NCBI RefSeq assembly: GCF_034190915.1
Contig: NW_026947489.1
Location: 57,536,001-57,600,000 of the forward strand
Direction: 5' to 3'
From: Cavia porcellus
Taxonomy: Eukaryota > Chordata > Mammalia > Rodentia > Caviidae
Length of the DNA: 64,000 nucleotides
Under the pieces are notes generated by a model. It saw only the letters and a list, made by a program, of their open reading frames with translations, had not been told where the DNA came from and made no database searches. The first letter of the stretch is position 1. Each line of letters begins with the position of its first letter. A program made the position numbers and the translations under genes. Shown here piece after piece: positions 23,896-36,479 of the stretch.

Positions 23896-24821
23896 GAAAT
23901 TCCGCTACGGAAAGTAACACAATCCGTCCTAATGATGTATGACTTGGGCGTTAGACAAGCTCTGTTTAGTGATCTCTATGGTGACAATTGCCAATGGGGA
24001 GAGCCACAGAGACTCTGAACCTTCAGAAAAGGTAGAAAATGGCCGACAGTAAACAAAGAAGGTTCTGGAAACACACTCTTGCCAATGCCTCTGGGTGATA
24101 TGATGTCTGGGCCAGAGCTAAGGCCAGAGCAGACACCCTGAGCTGGGAAGCCCCTCGCGCCGTATGCCCGGGCCTCAGCAGGGCCAGAGTGTTGGGGAGG
24201 ATTCCAGTGGCTTTGCTGTCCTGTCCATCTCACTCCATCACCCAGCTGCCCACAATGCTGAGCCAATGCTTCTCCTGGGTCCTGGGCAGATAGAGGGTGT
24301 CAGTACCGTGACTTGGTGGCTATGTGTGGCCAGGCCATTAGGATGTGACCAATGCCTTCCTTTCTCACAAATGGTTCTTGGAGAGTTAAGTACACAAATC
24401 CAGGGCAGAAATGTTCAGCCTTGATTTAAAAATTAAAACAAGAGAACCATCCTGTAGCAGTTTATCAGTGCAGGGGAGTGAAGGCTGCTGGGCTTGGCAG
24501 TGTGGCCGAATGTCCAGGTCTGCCAAGAGTCCACAGTGTGTGGTGGGCACAGTGCTGCTTCAGCTGTGGGCCTGGCTCTGACCTCAGGCTTGTCACAAAC
24601 AGAGGCAGTGCCTTGGGCACAGAGCCACCTCCCTTTCGCACCAGGGCCAGGCGTGGCCACTCTGGCAGCTGGCTGTGGACCTAGAGAAGGAAGCACAAGC
24701 AGAACAGGAAAAACCTGTATGCAGCTGGGTTAGCTACTGTAGTGATTCCATGGCAGTCATTTTCCAAAAATTGAATGAAGATCAAAATTTAAGCAGAAAC
24801 TTTTAAAAACGTTTTTTGAGG

Positions 24822-24873
24822 GGTTATTGGAGATTTGAACCAAAGGCTTTACATTGAGATACACCCCCAGCCC
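24822..24873 (-). repeat. ID-like SINE fragment, reverse
   Basis: 'ggagatttgaaccaaaggct' and 'gagatacacccccagccc' are a diverged reverse ID body. Confidence 0.7.
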
Positions 24874-24891
24874 TTAAAGAAATTTAAAAAA

Positions 24892-24977
24892 AATTTTTTT
24901 TTGGTACTGGGGATCAGACTCACAATCTCACGCTCGGCAGACAAGGCGCTTATACTGCAGGGCTAAATCCCTGGCCC
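24892..24977 (-). repeat. ID-like SINE, reverse
   Basis: Poly-T then 'ggtactggggatcagactca' and 'ggcgcttatactgcagggct', ending 'aaatccctggccc'. It is the second of two reverse IDs in tandem, followed by a B1. Confidence 0.85.
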
Positions 24978-24979
24978 TA

Positions 24980-25089
24980 ATTTTTAAAATTTTGAGATAG
25001 TTGCCTAGTTGGGGCTCCAATTTGCATTCTCCTAACTCATCCTCCCAGACTGCTAGAATTAGAAGAAGCATGTGCCACCACCTCCAGCT
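24980..25089 (-). repeat. diverged B1 SINE, reverse
   Basis: 'ttttgagatagttgcctagt' and 'catcctcccagactgctaga' align with reversed B1, heavily mutated. Confidence 0.65.
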
Positions 25090-25117
25090 ATCATTTTAAA
25101 AGAAGACTCTTGCTATT

Positions 25118-25260
25118 TACTGTAGATTGGATTGTGTGCCTCCCAAAGATGTATGTTGGGGTTCTAATCCCCACACCTCAGAACAGGACTTCACTTGAGA
25201 GGCTATTGAATTCGGTTCCATTAATGATTGCTCACCCTGTGAGGTCATGTGGGGGTGGAG
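25118..25260 (+). repeat. MaLR/MLT1-like LTR 5' fragment
   Basis: 'attggattgtgtgcctccca' followed by 'aagatgtatgttggggttct' and 'aatccccacacctcagaaca' resemble the 5' part of MLT1/MST LTRs. The 3' part is not recognisable. Confidence 0.5.
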
Positions 25261-25269
25261 ACCCCTCTG

Positions 25270-26960
25270 CCCTGTAAGGGTCTAAAGGCCCAGGAAACGG
25301 AAGCAGGGTCTGGAGCTGTGGACCCTCTGTCCAGCCAGTTCGCATTCATCAAACCATCCATCATCCACTGGGCACCTCCGGCAGATGTTATCACTGGCAG
25401 AACAGAGGCGGAGAGGGCAGCAGGAAGATAGGCACCTACAGTCTGCTTCAGGGGCACCTTAGCTTGGCCCTGTAGACCTTCCCTGGGGCTGAACCCAGAG
25501 CCACTCCCCAAGGGCACTGGCTGGAAAGAGGTTACCTCCAATCCCAGCCAAGTCATTTGTCTCAGTTTGGAGGGAACCTCAGAATTTCTGGGGCACACTT
25601 TGAAAAAATAGATCTCAGAAAGGCCAAAGCAAAATTTCTGGGGCTGAAACCTAGGTGACACTGACCCACACCCCTAAAGCCCACTGCAATGGCCCAGCCA
25701 GCTCACTGCAAGGACAGGAAACAGAGAGAAAGGCACGCTCAAGGTCCCATGGTGACTTTCGGCATGAGTTGGAGGTCAAACACAAGCAGTTTTTGAGCAG
25801 GAAAAATGCAGCCAGAAATCTGAGCTTTCCTTGAAGAAGGACTCAGCTTTTGATGTAAACTAAGACATAATCGCTGGGACCTCGGTTCTTCAAGGGCACT
25901 GGAGTAAGTTGTCCCCTGTCCAGAATATTGATAATGTTCCTCAGCTCAGGAAGCAGCTTGGCTGTGAGTGTGAACTGGCTCAGGTCAAAGATCCCCATAC
26001 AGGCTGTGTCATCTCTCCTTTGCTTTTCCCTCTGTCATTCTGCCTACTTCCTGACATCTGTGTTCTTAGAAGATGCACATGTGATTGGCCCACGCGGCCT
26101 GTGCTGATGTCATGCTTTGAGAACTCTATTGCAGATGATAGAATTCAGCCAGTGGTAGGGATGAGGACCTATCTACCATCCCCAAAGTGTGTCGGGTTTA
26201 ATCTGCAGGGACATCCTGATGGGCCGCCACACGCCCTCAGGTCTCAAGAGCCCTGCCCTAAGGACACCTTAAGAGCTGTCCTGTGTCTCTCCCCTCTTGT
26301 CTCTGGTGCAGTAATGACCCAGGAGGGACTGCACTTTCAGCCTCGGGCTCTCACATCGGACAGGATCTGGAGCGATGCCACTGCTGAACACATAGTGTTA
26401 GGAGTCACCTTCTGTCATTGCTAAGTGCTGAGAACTTGGAGGTCACTTGTCACCCCAGTGTATCTCAGCCAATGCTGGCCATTTCTCTCCTCCCTCTACC
26501 TTTCTCCCTGTCTTCTGATTTGCCTCCCTGGTCCCTGGGAGAAAGTCACTTCTTACAAGAGTTACTCGGTCTGGTACGGCTGTCCAAACCAAGTTTGAAT
26601 GGAGGGAGCCTTTGAGAGCAAGAAACATGACGTTTTGTTTTTCTTCAGCAAATTCATTTAAGAGGATTCTGTAATCGTGGGTACGTTGCATTCATGTTTT
26701 GGATCTTCAGCAACATCTTAAAACAATATGACAATGGTGATCTTGCTGTCAACACTCCTCATCCTTCACCCTTGGAGGGACCCCCAGGCAATACAGCACA
26801 AAGATAAAAGACAAAAGCCGCTATCCAGGCCATTCCTGCTTCAGGGGAAGAAGTACACCTGAGAGCTTTTTGGTCTAAAAGACCAGTGCTTTTGACTCCT
26901 GCGGGAAGCTTCCAGCCTGTCCTTGTTTCCCCTTCCCGCCCCCAATTCCCTCTCTTCTGC
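25270..26960. other. unique intronic sequence
   Basis: No gene or repeat was recognised. The 171-codon plus-strand frame at 25909-26424 has no recognisable domain. Confidence 0.45.
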
Positions 26961-26969
26961 CCCCCAAAA

Positions 26970-27100
26970 TTAGAGCTGGGCACAGTAGTACACGCCTGAG
27001 ATCACAGTACTGTGAGAGGCCAAGGCAGGAAGATTGCAAGTTCAAGCCCAACCTGGGCAAGTTAGCAAGATCTTGTCCCAAAAACTAAACAAATAAATTT
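26970..27100 (+). repeat. B1-like SINE, forward
   Basis: 'gctgggcacagtagtacacg' then 'gaggccaaggcaggaagatt' and 'ccaacctgggcaagttagca', ending in an A-rich tail with aaataaat. Confidence 0.85.
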
Positions 27101-27129
27101 TTAAATTTTTAAAAAATTTAAAGGGGCTA

Positions 27130-27550
27130 ATGTCTTACTTTCTCTCATTGCTGAGACAAAACTACCTGACACCCAAAGTTAAAGGGGAAAAGATTTATTT
27201 AGCATACAGTTTGTGGAGACTTCCATCCCTCATCAGCTGTGTCCAATGTGAGGTGGCTTGGCAGAGGGACATTCCAGAGGAGCAGCAGTCCGTGGTGGCA
27301 GAAGAAAGCAAAAGCAAGCAAGGAAAGGAAGGGACAAGTCTCTTTCTGTCCCTTATGTTGTGCCAGTCTACCAGGATTAGGGGGGTGCCGATCCAGTCAG
27401 TGGACCATCCAGCAATCACCCAGCCTTAATCCCAGCACTGCACCACAAATCCGTCACACACTCTAGACTCAGCCACCTCCAGAAAAAAGCAAAAAACATC
27501 TAAAGCTGCATGAAGCCTGGAGGGGGACATCTAGACACAAACCAAAATAC
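27130..27550 (-). repeat. MaLR-like LTR, reverse orientation
   Basis: It shares 'acctgacacccaaagtta' and 'acagtttgtggagacttcca' with the copy at 21084, and ends 'gcctggagggggacatctag' then 'acacaaacc'. The start 'cattgctgagacaaaactac' is the reverse of the family 3' end. Confidence 0.65.
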
Positions 27551-27559
27551 TTGGAGAGA

Positions 27560-29150
27560 TATGCAAAGGCTCCAGGACTGGAGGGAGAAAAGAATAAGCA
27601 ATGAACTAGCAGCTTCTCAGTTAGCAGTCAGGGTGACGGTGTTCAGTTTGCCTAGCACTGGCTCAGTTCTGACACGGAAAGACTCAGGTTCCCAATGTCC
27701 CTGTTTTCCCCCAAGAACTCCAGCAACTCCCTGTGGTAGGTAGAGAGCCCCTCCCGTCAGCTGTCCCCTATACCAACTGTCTGTCCCCATCCACACCTTC
27801 CTCGCACCTGTCCAACTCCCAGTCCCACTAATGGCACCATGTCCTCTTTCCACGGTCCAGCTCCCTGGCAAGGAGGAGCTTCCTTCCCATCTTGCCCTTC
27901 CTCTCTCTCGGTTCTGTTTATGAGGTGAAAAATTTACCCCAATAGTAAAGAAGACAGCTAGAGATTGGTATTCATCAAAGAAAACTAATTACTCTAAAAG
28001 ATAATAAAAGTTCCAAAAACCACATAAGTAGCAAGACTAACACATCCCCAGTACTTTGGGACTGTCTACAAGGCCTCTTAAGCATTTCTAGAACATTCTC
28101 CATTGATCTTCATCCTCCTTTAATCAAGCCTGCTTTTCATAACATACCACTTTTAAGACTAAAGAAAGATACGATTGCATTATCATTTATCTCTCCTGCT
28201 TTATAAGTACTGTATCCATCCATCCATCTGGCAAGATGTTTCCCCATATTGCAAAGTATGGCAGACTGCGGTCACAGGCCAGGCTTGATTTCCTACCAGC
28301 CAAAGAGAACAGGTCAGAGAAGCCTTCAGGTAGAAGGCCAGAGCCACAGCCTAGGGAGAGACCAAGAGGCGCAGTGGTCACCATGCCATACTCAACCCCA
28401 AGCTCTGCACACCCCTGGCTCTTCAGCCTCAGAAGGCACTGGAATCATCTAAGAACTAAAAAGAAAAAACAAAACAAAACAGCCACAGGATCTGGTCTGG
28501 TCTCAACATTTCTAATTTAATCGATCTGGGGTGCAGCACAAGGTGGGATTTTGAAAAGCCCCTTGGCGCCAGCAAAGCACAGACAAATGGCACAGGCTAC
28601 AAAAGGTATCAAAGTCACTTTGGAGCAGGAGGAGCCCCGAGGACCCAGGTGCGCTGGGATAACCCATGCACTCAAAAAGGGAGCCCTGATCAGTTTAGCC
28701 CCTAGTCACTTGCCCACGGACCCTGAGACAGGTTCCAGGGGAGACTGGGAGGACACCCACCAAGTCCTGGACAATGAGGAATGGGGCTGTCCTAGAAGCA
28801 GCCTACCTTTAACCATCTCTGTGTGGCTCCTGATCAGTGGTAGGAACACAACAAATACTTACCGAGTAGCTGATTAGCTTAATGTGTGCGTGAAAAAGAA
28901 TGGGGATAGAAGTCACCTCACAAAAGCCTGTGGTGCTGGAAAGTCTGGCAACGGAACAGGAAAGAGAGGAGGAGGTTTCTGCAGCTGAGAAGCCTACGGA
29001 CAGATCTGGCCTCCTCCTACCCCTTCTCCATCCCCAAAGGGCCTTTGGCCTTGCCCAGCCATGAACTAAAGCTCCTGGCACCAGTGTACATCTGACGTGT
29101 TCCAGATGCATTAGGGAGACTTCAGGTCGCCAGAAACCCAGGCGACACCA
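27560..29150. other. unique intronic sequence
   Basis: No gene or repeat was recognised, apart from a short (CATC) run at 28216 and an A-rich run near 28460. Confidence 0.45.
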
Positions 29151-29154
29151 GAAA

Positions 29155-29715
29155 ACATAAAAGCTGGACATCATCAAAATTAGAAATGCTTATGCTTCCA
29201 AGAACTCCATCAAGAAAGTGAAAGACTTTCAAAATGTGCCTCTGCTACAGACCCATACATACAATACATAAAGAACTCTCAACTTCAGTAATAAAAGCCC
29301 AATTTAAAAATGGGCAAAGAATCTGAAAGGTTCTCTCTGGGAAAAATGTATAAATGGCCAAGAGGCTCAACGATGTTAGCTGTCTGAGAAATACAAATCA
29401 AAACCACAAAAAGTCACCACTTCATACTCAGGAGGAGCAGCAGGACAAAAGACAGTTACAAACACCGGCAAGTGTGTAGAGAGCTGGAATCTTTACGAGC
29501 TGTGGGAGGAGGGGAAAGGGTGCAGATGGTTTGGAAAACTGGAAGCCCCTCACAAGTTAAACCTAGTGTCCTTCTTTCCTAAGTACATGCCCACGAGAAA
29601 TGAAACCATGTTCCCACTTAGAAACTTGCACACAAATGTTCATAGCAGCATTATTTGTAATGGCTGAAATGTGGAAATGACCCATTTATCCCCAAATGGA
29701 TGGATGAATTCAATG
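29155..29715 (+). repeat. L1M-type LINE 3' region, forward
   Basis: 'ctggacatcatcaaaattag', 'ccaatttaaaaatgggcaaa', 'gagaaatacaaatcaaaacc' and 'catagcagcattatttgtaa' follow the order of the ORF2/3' segment of old L1 elements. Frames are broken throughout. It stops at 'tggatggatgaattc' without a poly-A tail, so it is also 3'-truncated. Confidence 0.85.
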
Positions 29716-29719
29716 CAAA

Positions 29720-31070
29720 GCCCCACACCAGGACTGGGTGATGTGTGATGGGAAGGGAAGGAGACATGGTTTGATGGATCCTTTTACCAGGCTTCAGGCA
29801 GTCATGGGGCCGAGGATGGACTGGAGAGTTGTGGGTCTAGCGCAGGTGGCCTGGGAAGCCCCTAGGAAGATGGAGTTGACCAGAGGAAGCCCTGTGGGCA
29901 CCATCCCTTAGCATGAGGCAGGCAGCCAAGTGTTTGCCAAGGCTCCCTAAGTTTTAACAGGAGCCCCAGTGTCTCTTTCTCCCAATCCTAGCCAAGCTCC
30001 TTCTGGCTCCAGTGGCTTTTTAATCAAAGGGGAGTAGTGGTAATTCGGAAAGATAATTCCATTCTGGCATCAATGCATATAGAAAGGCCAAAGGGCAAGC
30101 TGATATGGGGCCATGACCCAGGATGCAAATGATGCAAAAAGTAAGGGGGAGAAATCCATGGCTTCCTGGTTGTCCTGTCCCGGGGTGGCAAGGAGCAGGG
30201 ACATCCTGGAGGCGTCCATGAACATACACCTTGCAGAAAGCAAAAACCCTGCCCCTATCAGCCAAGTGAAGCCTCAATGTTTCCACCCGATGGCCACCTC
30301 TCCTTCCACCGCCAGGCCCAGCTGGCAGGCAAGCAGGGACAACTGGGTGCCAAGTCGGCCAATAAGTTGCTTCATCGGGAAGTAAGACTGTGAGTACGCA
30401 CCTCAGTGCCAGCTTCTAAGGTTAAGAAAGCAGAGGGGGAACTGGCAACAGATGGGCCATGGCTGGCCATCATTTTAACCACGGCAAGTCTGGAACAAAG
30501 GTTGACGCCCACCAGCTCCCAGCAGGACTGACCCTGAAAAAGGAAGGTCAGATTCAAAGAAGATGCTACTGAGGTCACAGAGTTTGGGAGCTCACACCCC
30601 TGAGAGCTGGCTAACACCGATTCTAAGGGGCTGAGAACCTTTAACCACAAAGATTATCTCAGTTTCTGACAAATCTGCTTCTCACCTTTTGAGACAGCTA
30701 TACCCTATAAATTTGCCATCAACACTGACCTAGTGAGGCCAGAACTGCTGCTCCAGAGGGATCACAGGGCTGGGTTACCGCAAGTCCTGCACGCTGCATT
30801 CCCAGCAACCAAGCAACGCATGCATTTGTTCCTGTGTACTTCTAGCCAAAGGTGCCACTGTTGACTGTGGACACAGTGAAGTCACAAGGCCTCCATGCGG
30901 TGTGTGTCAGATGAGTGCCACAGCTAACATCCCCTCTCTAAAGAGCATGAGTGAAAATTACCAGCAGACCACCAAGCATAACCTCTCTCTGCTAGGACTT
31001 GGTGTGGGGTCAGAAGGGACCTTAGAAAGTACCTTCTGGTGTCCAGAGGGTGATATCCCCATGGGGCAGG
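29720..31070. other. unique intronic sequence
   Basis: No repeat or exon recognised. Confidence 0.45.
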
Positions 31071-31076
31071 GCTGTG

Positions 31077-31473
31077 TGTTAGTCTCTTGGGGGTATGAAG
31101 CAAGGTGCCAGAGCCTGGGACCTTGCTGTGGCTTCAAACAACAGAAATGTGTCACCTTGCGGTTCTAGGGGCTCAAGGTGTTAGCAGATCCAGCTTCTCC
31201 TGAGGCTGTGGGAGAGAACCCAACCCAGACCATTCTCCTCTGCTGGGGGTTGTTGGTGTTGCTTGGCTTGTGGTAGTACCATCCTGTCCCTGCCCATAAT
31301 CTTTGCATGGCATCTCATTGTGTGTATGCGCAGGTGTGTGTCCTAATTCTGCTTTCTATAAAGATTCTGGTCACACTAAAATACAGCCCACTCTTGGTCT
31401 GATCATACCTAGTTATATCTGCAAAAATCCTATTTCCATATGAGGTCATAATCCTATTTCCACATAAGGTCCA
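31077..31473 (-). repeat. MaLR/MLT1-like LTR, reverse, first part
   Basis: 'gtgttagtctcttgggggta', 'ttcaaacaacagaaatgtgt' and 'tatttccatatgaggtcata' fit a reversed MLT1-type LTR. Its remainder continues at 31972-32041 after an inserted LTR. Confidence 0.65.
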
Positions 31474-31971
31474 TGTGATGGTTAACTGTGACATGTCAAT
31501 TTGAATGGAGTAAGAACTGCCTAGCGGATTAGTGGAGTACAGTTCTGGGCGTGGCTGCAGATGACTGACACACAAGCCATCAAATTGAGGAGGGAAGACC
31601 CTCCCTGGAACTGGGTGGCACCAACCAATAGGCTTACAGCCTCAATGGAATAAAAAGGGAAAGAAGAAGGAAATCTTCCCTTTGCTTTTTCAGAGGAGTT
31701 CCAGACTTTTCAGTTTGTTTGGTTGGTGCTCTCCAGTTCTTTCAGGCTTCTAGCATATATGCTTTGGGTTTCTGACATGGACCCTGCAGTGAGAACCAGG
31801 CCTTGTGCCTTTGACAAGATTCTCTAGTTCCCCAGCACACAAGTGGCCATTCAATGTCTTTTGCCCTTGATTCAGCAGGCGTCCATTGTAAGCCTAACTT
31901 GTGAATTCTTTATATAATCATATATCTGTTTTACATTAAATCTGCTCCTCTAGTGAACTCTAACTGATACA
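31474..31971 (+). repeat. ERVL-type (MLT2-like) solo LTR nested in MaLR LTR
   Basis: It begins 'tgtgatggttaactgtgaca' then 'tgtcaatttgaatgg', and ends 'gtgaactctaactgataca', giving TG...CA ends and about 498 bp. This matches a family of ERVL-class LTRs I recall as MLT2-like. No retroviral internal sequence is present. No clean target-site duplication is visible. Confidence 0.65.
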
Positions 31972-32041
31972 AATCACATTCGTGTGTCCAAGGCTAGTAC
32001 TTGAACATCTTTTGGAGGGAACATAATTTGATCCATAACAG
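31972..32041 (-). repeat. MaLR/MLT1-like LTR, reverse, second part
   Basis: 'aatcacattcgtgtgtccaa' and 'gaacataatttgatccataa' complete the LTR interrupted at 31474. Confidence 0.6.
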
Positions 32042-32049
32042 GGTGCCCT

Positions 32050-33590
32050 TACGAAGTTTTTACATACTTGTCTTCTCTGCCTTCCCTCCTGTTCCTTCGA
32101 AGCCTCAGTATCATCCTCCCTAGTCACACATAGCCTATTTAAGTGTCCCAGTCTGGTTTGTGAGATGGGACAGCAGTGGCCCCATGTCCCTTTATAGGCT
32201 GAGATCAAGCATCCTGTCTGCAGTAGTGGGAGCTGAAACAGATTCATTTCCAGCTCCTTCTCACCACAAGATCAGAAGCTATAGTATCTTCTAATTATGC
32301 AACATTTCTTGACCAGGAGCTTTAGATCTTTTTAAGATAAATGTGAAATATGCAGCTGTCCTTTTGGTCCACATCCATCCAGGAGTGGGGGCCACGCAGC
32401 CTCCTATCCAGAGGTATTTTTGAATAGTCACTGTCTGCCTCCATAGATAAGGAAAGGCTTCTGTAGGCATGGACACCAGGGTCCTGCCTCCTGCTTCAGA
32501 GTTGACTCACCCTGCACCCCCTGGCACCCTGCACCCCCCTCCCTCCTGGGTTAGGACACTGCAGGGAATTCATCAGAGGCCTCTGGGTGGTGCCACCAGC
32601 CACTGTGGGCAATGATGGGGAAGTATGGGCCTAAGAGCACATCATGCTCTCTGAGGACAGTGAGTCAAAAGCACAAAGGACAGACTTTCTGTATTCAGGA
32701 CTAGGGTCCGGTTTAGGCAAGAGACGGAGAGAAGATAGGTAGAATGGACCGATACAGCCTCGGGGACCAGTATACCCTAGCAAAAGCTTCCAATGTTAGA
32801 GACACGCAAAAGCCGGCACACATCATACTATCTGACCCACCAAGATCCCCACAGCTTTTGTTTCTAAACCAGTGGGATCTCTTAAAATAGCATCAGTGCC
32901 AGCTGTCCACACCATGAGTTCTGTCCTTGACCAAGAATCCTTTGATCATCCTTTTTTCTGGATACCAGGCTTTCTCTTCTGTGCTCTGTATGTATCATCT
33001 CACCCCATGAGTTGCAGACTCTGGGGTCTGGGGGTATATCACAACCAGTGACAGCCTGGGGCTGACAATGGCCAGGCCACCTGTTGTCCTTTGCAGCTGG
33101 CAGGTGCAGGAGCTGGAGGGCAGGTAGCCACAGGAGCCACCTCACTAATGAGTGAGACAGTGGGTTCCCCCAGGGGAGCAGCCTGATGCAACATCTTAAC
33201 CTCGCCAGTGCTGCTGGGCCCAGATTGACACAACCAGGGCATGTCCTTTACTTAGTCACCAAAAGAAAAGCTACAGCTGAGGTTGGCTCTTTTATCTCCC
33301 AGCCTCTGACCCCTTCCTAATATGGAGCCCTTTCCATAGAAACTGGGACAGGAGGCTGGGGAGCATCTCCAGATTCCCTAGCTGGGTACAGAAGGGACTG
33401 TGTGCAGATCCTCTGGTGGCCCCTAGGCCACCCCTGCTGGGCTAGAGAGATATGCAGGAGGATCAAGCCTGTAGGGTCCCCTGTGAATCTGGGTTCCTCT
33501 CACTTCTCCTGGCAGGCACTGTGATTCTCGAGTGTTAAGGTCTTGTTAAATTAAACTAGGCTTGGCCTGCAGAGGCCTCTGTTGTGACTC
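32050..33590. other. unique intronic sequence
   Basis: No gene or repeat was recognised. Confidence 0.45.
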
Positions 33591-33599
33591 CCAGCTTAA

Positions 33600-33998
33600 G
33601 AAGTAGCACCTGCATGCATTCATTTGCTGAAAGCATAACCCCAAACTCATAGGATAACGGTATTCGGAGCTGGAAAATTTGGGAGATGGCTACTCATACC
33701 ACGAAGGCCCTCCCACTGTGAATAAATGAATCTGCCATTGCATTAATGACTTGGAGAAAGTGGCTTGTTATAAAAGTCAGCTCTCTCAGTCATGCTTGTG
33801 TCTAGCATGGGATGCCCTGCATCATCTCAGGATTTTGCAGAGTCTCCACCAGCAAAAGGCCCTCCCTGGAGGCAGCCCCTTAACCTTGGACTTACCAGGC
33901 TCCAGAGATATAAGCAAGAAACTGCCTGCCTTATGTCTTTACGATTAATTAGCCAGCTTCAGGTACTGAGTTACAGCAGCAGATAACTGAGTAAGACA
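33600..33998 (+). repeat. MaLR/MLT1-like LTR, forward
   Basis: 'ggtattcggagctggaaaat', 'gttataaaagtcagctctct' and 'aaccttggacttaccaggct', followed by 'ccagagatataagcaagaaa', end with 'gagtaagaca', the characteristic order of MaLR LTRs including the internal TATA-like region (TTATAAAAG). Confidence 0.75.
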
Positions 33999-34596
33999 GC
34001 ATAAAAACAAACTGAAAGCTTAATTCGAGGGTATTCTTTTTGGCAACAGCTCGCTGAGTCTCAGCTGATCACTGACCATATTCAGATCAGGCAAACACCA
34101 CTGTATCCCATGAAGCTGTCTGCCCTTCATTTCTCGTTCTGACCCTAGATACTGCCTGTAGGTGCTGCAGACCCAAGTTCTCTGAATGGCTTCCGGTTCT
34201 GAGGGCTGCCTGATTGGGAAATTATTTGCTTTGACCAAACTTCTTTAAATGAAACTCGTCTAAAGTTTTTTCATTTAAATTCCCTGTACCAAATAGTAAT
34301 AATACTAATAAAGTTTTTCATTGAACAGTTCCATGATGAACCGGTTCACTGAGCTCTCAGGAGAGATTCAGAATATTCAGTTGCTAGATCAGTCACGGAG
34401 GCAAGAGCAGAAAGACAAGTATTAAATGTCAAAAGATCCAGCTTGGCCCATTTGCAAAGACGTCCCCCAAACAAAGGTCACTCTACCCAACAGCCAACAC
34501 TTATCTGAGGCTGCTGCTATTTGTTTAAATTCAATTGGAACTTAATTACCTTCAGCCCAGCCCTGCTGGGGCCCTGGGAGAAACACAAGAGCTACG

Positions 34597-34674
34597 GGGG
34601 TGGCAGTGTAGCTGGGTGGTACAGCACTTGGCCACTATGCCTGAGGCCCTGGCCTTGATTCCCCAGCACCAGGG
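34597..34674 (+). repeat. ID-like SINE, forward
   Basis: 'ggggtggcagtgtagctggg' followed by 'cacttggccactatgcctga' and 'cttgattccccagcaccagg'. It is diverged in the A-box. Confidence 0.75.
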
Positions 34675-34689
34675 GAAGAAAGCAATGTG

Positions 34690-36280
34690 CTTAATAATAA
34701 TTATGTTATGAGTTAGGATCGACAGTTATATAAGTGTCTTTTTAAAGACCGGAAATCGGGAAAGCAGCCACCTCACGGTGCTGAGAAAAAACAGGAGAGG
34801 GAATGTGGGAGCCTAGAAGATGCTTCAGCTGCCACCCTCCACTCTTTCCCCACCACTGCTGGCTTCGCCTTCATCAGCTCCCCGAAGATACTGAGGAGCT
34901 GCTGGTCACTGTGCCCTGCCCCTGTAGGTAGGAGTGATTTTCAGAGCGACAGCCCATGGGGAGGTCACGCCCTGCAGCCAAACCAATACAGAAGCAGCCA
35001 GCAGCTTGGCTTGGCAAGCGGACCCGGAGGAAACCTCCTGTGGGCAGGAGGGGGCTGGGAAGGCTTCGGGAAGGTGCCCAGGGTACAGGAAGGGGAAGAG
35101 GGAGTGGGAACACACTGCAGCCTGAGCTCCCGCTTCCTGCTCAGCCAGAGGCGTGACTGGAGGCCATCACCCATCACCAGGGCCAGCACTGCACAACCAA
35201 CCCCACAAAGGGCCTAACGGTCCCGGGAGAGCTGGTGGCCCTGCCAGACTCAGCCCCCTGCTTTCCTCTGTTCCCGCTGTCTGCCCAAGTAGCTTCAGGC
35301 TGCCACCCTCGTCCCCAGGTTCCCTGGACATGTCCCACCCCATTTACTGGACACAAAAGCACTAAGACTCTTTCGGAGCTACCCCCATATACATGCCTGC
35401 TGGACCCAGCGAATCTGCCGGAAGGGAGCACATCGTGCCTGAGACACTTGCACTTGCTGGACTAACATCTACTCAGAAAATATTTCTCTTTTTCTTAAGC
35501 ATCAAAAAAGAAGTGATTTTCTCAGCCACAAGCCCATTACAGAGACTGACCAGAAGGAGGGAGGAAAATACACACACAGTGAAGAACTCGGCAGCAATGC
35601 TAAGCACCAGGGAGCTGGACAGCGAGGTGAAGTGAGGCCTTTAGACCGCCGTCCTCCCGCGGCCTGCAGCTCAGGAGCGGTCCACGGCCTGATCTCTTTG
35701 GACCTCGGTTTCTCCACCCAGACCAGGCAGACTGTCCACGAACCTGTTATTTCTCACTTTTCACCCAGCAGGCTCATCCTCAGGACCACCTGAGAACAGC
35801 CATGTTTGCAGTTTCAGAAGAGCTGCCACGGCTCACTCCTGTGCTCTAACTTCATCCTGCCTGTGGCTTACAAAATGCTTCACTGGAAGGTTTACTCCTG
35901 CAGCAGAGAATGGAGCCTGGCAGGGACCTGGCTGGACAGCTCAGCCTGCCAGGGACCCACCTTCCCTGGTGACACACAAAGACACATCAGAGGAGGCCGA
36001 GCCGGGTCAGATTCCCTGGGAGGCAACACTTGTAAGCAGTTAACAGGAACGCAGAGAAGAGACTGCCTGATACCCTGAATTTGTGTGCTGTCCTTGCAAG
36101 CATTATGAGCTCTATCTCCTCTGTAATCCACACAGTAAACGTGAAGTAGAGGATATGTCTAAGTCACCCCCTAGGTTGGCGGATTCCTCTCCCAATGCAG
36201 TCAGTGGAGCATTGCTCGGAAAGGCTCAGCACGCCCCAGATCCTCTCACTGGCCTGCTGACCTACCCTGGAAGGCTCCTA
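34690..36280. other. unique, moderately GC-rich intron
   Basis: No exon or repeat recognised. The stretch from 34900 to 35700 has somewhat more CpG than its surroundings but far less than the 17.1-kb block. Confidence 0.4.
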
Positions 36281-36283
36281 AAG

Positions 36284-36470
36284 TAGCCATGGTGGGTAAC
36301 AAGGGCAGCAGTGGCTAACAGCGATAGTGGTGAGTAAGGAAGATGGGGTGGTACCATGGGAGCCACACTGGGTATTTTACAGTGCTATTGATGGTGGCTA
36401 CAGTGACAGTGGTGATCCCTGAGCACTATACAGCGGTGACGATGGTAGCCACACTGGGTGACGTGTGAGG
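36284..36470 (+). repeat. degenerate GGTGGC/GTGA tandem array
   Basis: The words 'agccacactgggt', 'ggtggctacagtga', 'agtggtga' and 'gatggtagcc' recur with small variations. The block 'gtagccacactgggt' near 36445 repeats 'gagccacactgggt' near 36360. It looks like an old minisatellite. Confidence 0.55.
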
Positions 36471-36479
36471 ACCACCTCA

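Noticed and set aside
36284..36470. CRISPR-like or regularly spaced array
   Set aside because: Units are degenerate and directly tandem, and the context is mammalian intron.
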